Assembly (NCBI GenBank): GCA_947174225.1
Contig: CAMWIF010000017.1
Location: 1 to 15,877, forward strand
Direction: 5' to 3'
DNA length: 15,877 bases
Source of the DNA: an uncultured Porphyromonadaceae bacterium
GTDB lineage: Bacteria; Bacteroidota; Bacteroidia; Bacteroidales; Muribaculaceae
The notes under the pieces: generated by a model
Told to the model about the DNA's origin: nothing
The model's input: the letters and a program-made list of their open reading frames with translations, nothing else
Databases searched by the model: none
Shown: positions 7,330 to 13,829 of the stretch, piece after piece
Numbering within the stretch: position 1 is the first letter of the stretch
Layout: the number at the start of each line of letters is the position of its first letter
Translations under genes and position numbers: made by a program

Positions 7330-7358
7330 TGTCATATCATAAACCGTCATATCATAAA
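7330..7358. repeat. Short tandem direct repeat downstream of the acyloxyacyl hydrolase gene
   Basis: GTCATATCATAAA occurs at 7331-7343 and again at 7346-7358, a 15-bp period. The pair lies in the 137-bp gap between the lipid A enzyme gene and the lipoprotein gene, about 90 bp upstream of the latter's start. It could be a tandem regulator site or a chance duplication. Confidence 0.5.
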
Positions 7359-7377
7359 GGTAAGGAGGGTAGATACT

Positions 7378-8609
7378 TTATAATCTGAAACCGACACCTA
7401 ACATCAGATTCTGAGGATCTTCAAAGTTGGCGAGACGGTAGCCTACGTTTAAATAGATCTTATCAGTGATGAAGGTCTTTAGGGTAAGCGACTGGTAGAA
7501 CCGCTTGTCCCCTTTAGGATTAATGACTTCATAGCCAAGTCCGGCGTTCAGGGTAAAAATTGGCATTGTAAATTCGGCATTGGCTGCCAATCCCACACTT
7601 ATCTGCTTTTTGAAAGGAGGACGCACAAACCGTATTGTCTCTCCCGATGTACCTTCCACCCAATAAGATGCCAAGTCGGCGCTCTCATCCCATTGCATAT
7701 CGAGAGTCGGACCTGCGGCAAACCAACGGTTGAATTTGCGTAGAGGTGAAAAACGCAGACCGACAACTCCGAATCTGCCGGGACAGACCTCCGGGTCGTA
7801 TGGTTCGGGCAGACGTACAGCACGTTTTCTTGCTGCCGCGAAAGCCATGATGTCAAAAATCCATCTTTTGGCATTAGCTTCCTCACTGAGAGCGGAGGGG
7901 CAAGTTGCGGAAGGTTGTTGCGGATTGAACGTGTAGGCTATTCCTATTGTGGCTCCCAATGTATTGACTCCTGCGTTTGGCCAAGATGTGTTGCCGTTGG
8001 AGAAATGATTCCCTTCAACTCCTAATGCCAAACTCCATCTATCCGAGAGTGCATATTGCAGTTTGAGTCCCAACCCCATACGAGCTGTGACCTTGGTACT
8101 TACCGGGGCATTGTTGTCATCCGATTGGGAGTCGTAGGCTTTCCAACCGAATGCAGCTCCGAATTTCCATTCATAGCCGAGACTTAATCTATTATTGAAG
8201 GTTACGAAGGGAGCACCTTGATATGCGTGGAGCGACACAGGATGGTTGAGCAAATTGCCTGTGTGAAACTCCTGACATCAAATCCGATTCCTTGATATAA
8301 CCCTTTATAGAGTAGACCTTGGCGACTCTCCGGATTGAATTTGAAACCGACACTCAATCCTCCGGCAAGGCTTGTGGTGATACGTTGGTCGAGTGAATTA
8401 TGGCCTTTAAGGAAACTGTTGGTAGGCACTACGCCGGCTGGAGCAAATTCAGCCCCAACTCTCCATTCCGGCTTCATTTTGAATCCTGAAGGAATTGTGT
8501 CGGCGAAAATTGGTAATGTGCCGGTAGCTACACAAAATATTAATGTAGCTAAAATCTTTTGCCGGAGCCTACTTAATGGAGAGAAGCGATTCAACAGTTT
8601 TGGGTTCAT
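7378..8609 (-). pseudogene. PagL-like acyloxyacyl hydrolase (lipid A deacylase family), frameshifted
   Basis: Two overlapping frames together make one protein. The first (8609 to its stop at 8202) carries a signal peptide and strands ending at GLYQGIGFDVRSF. The second, open from 8277 down to 7378, resumes with FHTGNLLNHPVSLHAYQGAP and continues through LGYEWKFGAAFGW. The total of 1232 nt is one base short of 411 codons (410 residues), the usual length for Bacteroidetes homologues with an extra C-terminal barrel segment. The most economical repair is one missing T in the minus-strand TTT run at 8268-8266. The PagL-type active-site motif HFSNGN (His and Ser of the triad) is in the second frame. 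This family removes an ester-linked acyl chain from lipid A at the outer membrane. As read, translation would stop before the catalytic residues. A sequencing error or reversible slippage cannot be excluded. Confidence 0.78.
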
Positions 8610-8661
8610 TTATGATGGTATTATGGAAAGTTAGAGTATGGGGTAGCGTACATACAGCTCG

Positions 8662-8669
8662 CAAAAATA
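8662..8669 (-). promoter_or_regulatory. -7 promoter element of the acyloxyacyl hydrolase gene
   Basis: TATTTTTG on the minus strand is a perfect TAnnTTTG box. It would initiate near 8655, 46 nt before the ATG at 8609. No good TTTG is seen 19-21 nt upstream, so activation by another factor or weak expression is possible. Confidence 0.5.
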
Positions 8670-8701
8670 CAGATTTTAATTGGTATAATAGATAAGTCTG
8701 T

Positions 8702-8730
8702 ATAAAATCTCCTCCTATAAGAGATTTTAT
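8702..8730. terminator. Perfect AT-rich hairpin downstream of the sigma/OMP operon
   Basis: ATAAAATCTC at 8702-8711 and GAGATTTTAT at 8721-8730 form a perfect 10-bp stem with a 9-nt loop. On the minus strand it is about 100 nt downstream of the barrel gene stop and just upstream of the next promoter, so it may terminate that operon. There is no clean U-tract after it on the minus strand. It could instead be an operator for the acyloxyacyl hydrolase promoter. Confidence 0.4.
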
Positions 8731-8832
8731 TAACATATATTTATGATAATGCTTTCAAATAAGGATTTTTTAACGTGAATTGAAGCCCCCTGCATCACTG
8801 CCGAGAGCTTCCGCACGAGTATCTGTTTATTT

Positions 8833-10977
8833 TCAGAATCGGTCTTTTTCGGTGTTGGCTGCCCCGCGCCCTTTGTAACGGGAACGTGAGGAATTGAAAT
8901 TGTATCTTATAGTTAGGGACAGGTCGCGTGTATCGTAGAGCTTCTTGAAGGAGACTTGGCTTATCACGTTATAGTAGGTCGCTTCCTGACGCCACGTGTC
9001 GAAAACGTCGTTAAGCTGTAATTTTACACTCCAAGTGTCATTGGCGAAAGACTTGTAAACCCCAAGATTACATTGCCAATAAGATTTTAGACGGAAGTTG
9101 TCTCCGTCTCCGGAGGTTCTTGACGAGAAATCAAGATTCAGCCAAATATCCCAAGGAAGGTGAATGGCGTTGTTAATCCTGAAAATTCCTAATGGCTTAT
9201 CTAACTTTATTATTCGGTCGACGTGTTTAATTTTAAAGTCTTGTGCTTCTATACCTGCCATAAAGGCTGGATGCCAGCAACTAAAGAATGTGGGTGAATA
9301 ATTTATAAAAGCTCCAAAAGAACTGAACCTTGGCATATTTACCATTGTCAGTAAGGTGATGTCCGGATGATCCCCATACTCCGCTGCCTGCCACATAAAA
9401 TAGTTTTTGGTCGATAAATATTGCAATTCTATAACAATGTCTTTCCAAGCCATATCGGCAGATAGATAATCCCGATAAATCGGTCTCAAATTCGGGTTGC
9501 CTGATTCATAGCTGTATCTATCTAAATATTTCACCGCAGAACTGAGCTGTTCGAAAGCGGGACGTGTAGTCTTGTGCATATAGGAGAGATTAGCTCTGAC
9601 ATTGCCAATAGGAAATGTTAGAGATGCGGAGGGCGCAAGGTTATGGTATTTACGACTTTCATCGTCGCTCAGTTTTCCAAACTGCCAATACTTGGAATCG
9701 GTGTATTCCCATCTCAACCCTGCGCTGACTGACACAGAACCAAATGACTGGTCGGTCTCAGCAAATAACGCGGAGGTAGTTTCACTGATTTTAATGTCGT
9801 TATCATTTATAAATTCGGTATTGCCGAAATATTTGTCGGTGCGGCGGATATTACTTATCTCTGTTCCGAATCGGAGGTTACCTTTCCAAACAGGTAGGGA
9901 GGCGATGAGGTTACCGGCAAGCAGGTGGTTGGCAACCTCATTGGTGGTTGAGAAAACTCGGTCTCCATTGACAGAAGAGATTTCCTCTTCTGCATTATGA
10001 CGGTCGTTTATTTGCCAGAGGAAATCAAAATTAGCAGACAAGTTCCATTTTCCTATATTTCCGAAATAATAGGCATTGAAGAGGTGGTGACGGTTGTGAA
10101 TATTGGCATCTGACTTGCTCGTAAGGGTCTCGGAGAATATATTATCAATGTAGCGGTCGGTTGATGAATGTCCTGTTGATGTTGAAGGTCTAAAAGAGAA
10201 ATCATAGAAGAAGCCGAAATTATGAGAAGTGTTAGAATAATTCAAGCCGATCTTACCTTGATAGATCGGGTATTTGGCTAAATTCTCACCATCACTGTTT
10301 TGCTGTACGACACCCGATTTTAGGTATTGGACAGTGGTATTGGAAAATCCCGGACGTTCACGGTAATTTTCATAGTTCAACATTCCGAAAAGGTCGAATC
10401 CATTTCTACGCCAATTGAGATTTACCTGTTGAAACAGATAGGCAAAGTGCTTATACCCGACAGTGGTACGATCACTTAATGAGAAGCCTTCACCTACAGG
10501 GGCTATAGTAGTAATTCTGATTACTGAGTTGACAGTGGCAGCATATCTCGCTCCCGGATTAGTCACTACCTCTATGTTTTTTATCTGTGAGGAGGCAAGT
10601 TGATTGAGTTCTGAAAGATCGCGCACTTGTCGTCCGTTTATATATATGATAGGTGTGCCCTTACCTAGCACCTCGATTCCGGAGTCAGACTGAGTTACGA
10701 AAGGCATCTTGGCGAGCACGTCAAGCGCGGTGCCGGTATTGGCAAGATAAGTGCCGGATATGGCAACCTGTATGCCATCTTTTTTTAGCTTTGCCATAGG
10801 TCGGGATCCTGTCACAGTAATTTCTCCCAGAGTATGGAATAGTTGCTCTATCGAATCTGTAACGCTACTCTCGATTATAGTTGAATCGTTAGCCGTACAC
10901 ATTGCGGTTGCTTCGATGGAAGTGCCTGAAATAAGACAGAGCAGTAGCCCTGTCACTAAGTTCTTTAATGACATCAT
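8833..10977 (-). CDS. Outer-membrane beta-barrel protein, TonB-receptor-like, in ECF sigma operon
   Basis: This 714-residue outer-membrane protein has a signal peptide (MMSLKNLVTGLLLCLISGTSIEA). The plug-like segment follows, with LGEITVTGSRPMAKLKKDGI, TALDVLAKMPFVTQ, the YINGRQVRDLSELNQLAS motif and IEVVTNPGARYAATVNSVIRI. After it comes a long barrel of aromatic-rich strands. No carboxypeptidase-like N-terminal extension or N-terminal sigma-interaction domain is seen. It belongs with the OMP_b-brl_3 group like the other barrel in this window, but the two proteins differ clearly in sequence. It starts 29 nt after the anti-sigma gene, with no promoter between, so it should be the third gene of the sigma operon and a likely target or sensor. 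The start could equally be the second Met (10974). The substrate is unknown. Confidence 0.86.
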   Translation of the reverse strand: MMSLKNLVTGLLLCLISGTSIEATAMCTANDSTIIESSVTDSIEQLFHTLGEITVTGSRPMAKLKKDGIQVAISGTYLANTGTALDVLAKMPFVTQSDSGIEVLGKGTPIIYINGRQVRDLSELNQLASSQIKNIEVVTNPGARYAATVNSVIRITTIAPVGEGFSLSDRTTVGYKHFAYLFQQVNLNWRRNGFDLFGMLNYENYRERPGFSNTTVQYLKSGVVQQNSDGENLAKYPIYQGKIGLNYSNTSHNFGFFYDFSFRPSTSTGHSSTDRYIDNIFSETLTSKSDANIHNRHHLFNAYYFGNIGKWNLSANFDFLWQINDRHNAEEEISSVNGDRVFSTTNEVANHLLAGNLIASLPVWKGNLRFGTEISNIRRTDKYFGNTEFINDNDIKISETTSALFAETDQSFGSVSVSAGLRWEYTDSKYWQFGKLSDDESRKYHNLAPSASLTFPIGNVRANLSYMHKTTRPAFEQLSSAVKYLDRYSYESGNPNLRPIYRDYLSADMAWKDIVIELQYLSTKNYFMWQAAEYGDHPDITLLTMVNMPRFSSFGAFINYSPTFFSCWHPAFMAGIEAQDFKIKHVDRIIKLDKPLGIFRINNAIHLPWDIWLNLDFSSRTSGDGDNFRLKSYWQCNLGVYKSFANDTWSVKLQLNDVFDTWRQEATYYNVISQVSFKKLYDTRDLSLTIRYNFNSSRSRYKGRGAANTEKDRF

Positions 10978-11006
10978 ATTGTAAAAAGTATTTGATTATG
11001 ACTTGT

Positions 11007-12161
11007 TTATAGACCGCCAACTATCGTCCAACCGCCTGAGTCGGTTTTCTGTAAGGCAATGTTATGACGTTGAACGGTGCCGTCTTTAAGTTCCAAAGTA
11101 TAAGGGACGAAAATTGAGTTGTTAGCTCCGGATGTGAAAGATTGTCCTATTGAAATCAACTTTGAACCACTGAATCTCTTGCGATAAGCAGCATCAGATA
11201 TATTCGGATGCACTATCTTACTCAGAATTGATTCATTCCAATCTGCGAAAGCATTGAGAATGGTTGTGGCAGCTTCCTCAGCAGTGAGATTTTTCAATCC
11301 TTCAAGCTGTTTTTCCATTTCGATAAACTGAATGTCTTCAGGCAGCAGGTAGATATTTCTTGGTTTCATATCATAAGTGATGTCGGAGATTTTCAATACC
11401 TCAATCTCACGTTTGCCGACCTTTATACTCACAGTGGCACTCACTAATCTCTTGGAATCCGCATCAATGATGTATTTCCGAATATTATCCGACTCAAAGA
11501 TAGAGGTGTTGAGAGTGTAGGGATTCTCAAAATCACCTTCGGGATTGGCGTGAACAGTGAGAATGATATGCTTACCATCCTTTTTTACTGTAAATTCTGC
11601 GCCTTCTTTGTCAAGACAATTGGTTAGTTCTGTTTCAAGTATCTTCTGTGGCGACAGTAGATTTGCCATATATCCCAACACATTCTCATTATCGGAGTGT
11701 GATAGATGCCATCCTATATTCAACTCGGGAAGCCAAGTGTGTATATCCTTACCACTGCCTATTGCGATGCGACCACCTTTATCTATTCGCCATCTTAAAA
11801 GTGAATCCGTAGCCATAAGGTCGATGTGATGACCTACAAAATTCTCATTAATATCTATAAAACGGAAATTCTCTACAGGACGAGTTCTTATGTCAACAGT
11901 CATTTCGATATTCTCAGCTTTACTAAAAGCCTTTATGGCTTCAGTGAGTACTTCCTTTGCCGATATTCCCGATGGGAGTAACACAATGAGCAACACTGCC
12001 GCCACCGCGCTTAGACTTATTCCTCTGAACAGCCATTTTCGGACTGCTTGTTTCTTGGTTTCGCGTAAAAGTGTATGCCGCACTTTCAAACGAAGTTCGT
12101 CTGAGGCTTTTATATCACGGCGAGGTTTCAACAGCTCTTTTATTTCTCTGTAATCATCCAT
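11007..12161 (-). CDS. Membrane-spanning anti-sigma-like protein with large periplasmic region
   Basis: This 384-residue protein has a short charged cytoplasmic part (residues 1-42), one transmembrane helix at about 43-63 and a large periplasmic part. Its position 4 nt after an ECF sigma gene and its topology make it the probable cognate anti-sigma factor. It has no recognisable FecR domain or zinc anti-sigma motif. The periplasmic part from residue 68 looks like a LolA/RseB-type fold (KEVLTEAIKAFSKAENIEMTV, repeated curved-sheet strands). The last 90 residues, with LTAEEAATTILNAFADWN near 290 and a closing WTIVGGL, resemble NTF2/DUF4878-like domains. These fold guesses come from pattern only. 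An RseB-like module fused to the anti-sigma would let it sense lipid or envelope stress directly. It could act on the barrel protein encoded next. Confidence 0.72.
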   Translation of the reverse strand: MDDYREIKELLKPRRDIKASDELRLKVRHTLLRETKKQAVRKWLFRGISLSAVAAVLLIVLLPSGISAKEVLTEAIKAFSKAENIEMTVDIRTRPVENFRFIDINENFVGHHIDLMATDSLLRWRIDKGGRIAIGSGKDIHTWLPELNIGWHLSHSDNENVLGYMANLLSPQKILETELTNCLDKEGAEFTVKKDGKHIILTVHANPEGDFENPYTLNTSIFESDNIRKYIIDADSKRLVSATVSIKVGKREIEVLKISDITYDMKPRNIYLLPEDIQFIEMEKQLEGLKNLTAEEAATTILNAFADWNESILSKIVHPNISDAAYRKRFSGSKLISIGQSFTSGANNSIFVPYTLELKDGTVQRHNIALQKTDSGGWTIVGGL

Positions 12162-12165
12162 ACTA

Positions 12166-12651
12166 TCACCTTTTATTATTAATGAATAGTTTTCTCAACT
12201 TCTCCATCCCTGATTTGAATCGGGATTTGGCAGTTGATTGAGGTATGGAAAGGATGTGACTGATTTCAACGAAAGAGAGATTATCAATCACATTCATTCT
12301 GACTATATCTGATTCACGTGTCGGCAGGCTATCTAAGTAAGAATTGATACGGTCTGCCTCTTCTAAGTCAAGAATCTCATCCGTTTTGGTTTCGATGTCA
12401 ATAGAATCAAGGGGAATCAAAGCTCTTTTTTCCGCTCTTGCCCTGTCAAGACACAGGTTGTGGACGATTCGGAAAAGATAAAGCCTGATGCTTTCCGGGT
12501 TTATTGACTTGGTGTCTTTTTCAAGAAATTTCAGGATGGCATCATAGACAAGATCCTCTGCTTCATTCTGATTGCCAAGACGATAATAGGCATAGCGAAC
12601 AAGGTAGTCGAGATTGTCCTCTATGATTTGGCTTATGGCTTTGTTGTGCAT
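12166..12651 (-). CDS. ECF-family RNA polymerase sigma factor
   Basis: This 161-residue two-domain sigma factor is of normal length. Region 2 is at about 8-75, with the core-binding DLVYDAILKFLEK and the promoter-melting/-10 segment YLFRIVHNLCLDRARAE. A short linker follows, then region 4 at about 105-156 with LPTRESDIVRMNVIDNLSFVEISHILSIPQSTAKSRFKSGMEKLRK, which forms the -35-binding helix-turn-helix. It directs RNA polymerase to its own regulon. The anti-sigma-like gene starts 4 nt later and an outer-membrane barrel gene follows, so the operon resembles envelope-signalling sigma modules. The upstream region contains three 29-bp repeats and an inverted repeat that may serve in autoregulation. 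Confidence 0.93.
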   Translation of the reverse strand: MHNKAISQIIEDNLDYLVRYAYYRLGNQNEAEDLVYDAILKFLEKDTKSINPESIRLYLFRIVHNLCLDRARAEKRALIPLDSIDIETKTDEILDLEEADRINSYLDSLPTRESDIVRMNVIDNLSFVEISHILSIPQSTAKSRFKSGMEKLRKLFINNKR

Positions 12652-12688
12652 ATCAGTCTGTCGTTTCCCATTTCTACTATAAAAGACG

Positions 12689-12714
12689 AAATCTCGCCGA
12701 AATCGACGAGATTT
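12689..12714. repeat. Inverted repeat in the leader of the sigma factor gene
   Basis: AAATCTCG at 12689-12696 and CGAGATTT at 12707-12714 form a perfect 8-bp dyad with a 10-nt spacer, 38 bp upstream of the sigma ATG. The spacer contains a further copy of CGAAATC (12698-12704) repeating 12687-12693 at an 11-bp step. It may be an operator or a hairpin in the 5' leader. Confidence 0.5.
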
Positions 12715-12729
12715 AATTGTTAAAAAATG

Positions 12730-12764
12730 TAAACCTATATAGATTATATCCTAAAGAACCAATA
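12730..12764 (-). promoter_or_regulatory. Possible promoter of the sigma operon
   Basis: On the minus strand, TATTGG at 12764-12759 and TAGGTTTA at 12737-12730 resemble -33 and -7 boxes. The spacer is about 22 nt and there is one mismatch in the -7 box. The -33 part lies inside the first repeat unit, so the repeats may contact polymerase or a regulator there. This is a weak call. Confidence 0.3.
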
Positions 12765-12825
12765 TGGATAGTATATCCTAAAGAACCAATAGGCTGATGT
12801 ATAGTGTATGCTAAAGGAGCAATAT
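12737..12825 (-). repeat. Three imperfect 29-bp direct repeats upstream of the ECF sigma gene
   Basis: Units lie at 12737-12765, 12764-12792 and 12797-12825. Read on the minus strand they share ATATTGGTTCTTTAGGATAT, with a few substitutions in the third unit (GCTCC, GCATAC). Spacing is 27 and 33 bp. The units fill the gap between the DUF4249 gene stop and the sigma leader, and do not overlap coding sequence. Confidence 0.75.
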
Positions 12826-12839
12826 GCTGAACAGAAGAT

Positions 12840-13826
12840 TTAGTTGGCTGGCCATCCTCCCATCTCTTTGAGAATGTCAATCTTCGCAGTGCTGAGATTG
12901 TAGCTGCCCATTATGCCGGCACCACCTTCAATATTGGAGTAGATTTTCTCAGGCTCAAGCAAACCGAGCGACAGCAAGTTGCCTTTCAACCCACTCTCCT
13001 CATAGTCCATGGAAAGAACGCTTACAATATACTCGAAATAGGAGCGCGAGATTGAATAGAGATTGACCTTACGGGGCAGTCTCTCTATGTAATCTATAAA
13101 AGGGTCCTGGAGTACTTCCTTTACTGTTATTGTATAACGTTGCCCATCTATGCCCTTGTCGCAGAAGGGATAGCCGAAGACACCATCCGGCTTCCACCCG
13201 TTAATATCTTTGTTAACCATATCTGCCAATACTTTAAACACGTAGTCCGTTGTATAGTCCGGCTGTCCTATCACGGAGAACTCCCCGATGATTGCGTCAT
13301 TTTCAATTGTAAGGAAATAGAAATTCTCCTTACCCGGTGTGTCCTGGAATGTTATCTTGTAGGTGAATCGATAATCATTGTCCCAATAGATATGGATAGG
13401 TCCTTCACCGGTCACCTCAATATCCTGAATGTCGACTTTATAAGGAATCGTATCATATGCACAAGCCACTTTCCCATCATTTTCTATTCTTATTCCAACA
13501 ACCTCTCCCGGTTGAGGAGTGTGACTTGATAGATATAGACCCGACTTATCATCGAAAGCCATACTCTCCCAATCTCCGTATTGTATTGATACCTTAACAT
13601 CCAGACCGGTTACAGGGTCAAATTTCACATGTGGGGTGGAGAAGAAGAAGGGGTGAGTCACCGAAATGCTGATAATGGAATCGGGGTTAAGGATAGAGTT
13701 GACCACCAGCATCTTCTCCACGTCAGGATTACGGTATTTATCAAGGTTCAGCTCCTGCTCACAAGAGACCATTGAAAATAAGAAAAGGTATGAGGAGAGG
13801 GTAAATAAGAACTTAAATCTATTCAT
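12840..13826 (-). CDS. DUF4249-type lipoprotein, partner of the TonB-dependent receptor
   Basis: This 328-residue lipoprotein has signal peptide residues 1-21 and lipobox MVSC (Cys22), followed by EQELNLDKYRNPDVEKMLVVNSILNPDS. That is the typical opening of DUF4249 proteins in Bacteroidetes. Its beta-rich body includes ISVTHPFFF near residue 56 and a DVKVSIQYGDWE strand. DUF4249 proteins are regularly encoded directly after TonB-dependent receptors that carry an N-terminal carboxypeptidase-like domain. By analogy with SusD they are thought to be outer-membrane partners, but their substrates are not established. The start is 3 nt after the receptor stop, so the genes are translationally coupled. 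The family call rests on pattern and context. Confidence 0.82.
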   Translation of the reverse strand: MNRFKFLFTLSSYLFLFSMVSCEQELNLDKYRNPDVEKMLVVNSILNPDSIISISVTHPFFFSTPHVKFDPVTGLDVKVSIQYGDWESMAFDDKSGLYLSSHTPQPGEVVGIRIENDGKVACAYDTIPYKVDIQDIEVTGEGPIHIYWDNDYRFTYKITFQDTPGKENFYFLTIENDAIIGEFSVIGQPDYTTDYVFKVLADMVNKDINGWKPDGVFGYPFCDKGIDGQRYTITVKEVLQDPFIDYIERLPRKVNLYSISRSYFEYIVSVLSMDYEESGLKGNLLSLGLLEPEKIYSNIEGGAGIMGSYNLSTAKIDILKEMGGWPAN

Positions 13827-13829
13827 AAT

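Noticed and set aside
7599..7886. Minus-strand open frame of 95 residues within the acyloxyacyl hydrolase gene
   Set aside because: It overlaps the conserved barrel frame in another phase and has low-quality composition. It is not the continuation of the frameshift.
8251..8253. TTG as an independent start for a 291-residue gene
   Set aside because: The protein would lack a signal peptide and the first barrel strands, which are found in the overlapping upstream frame. A frameshift explains both parts.
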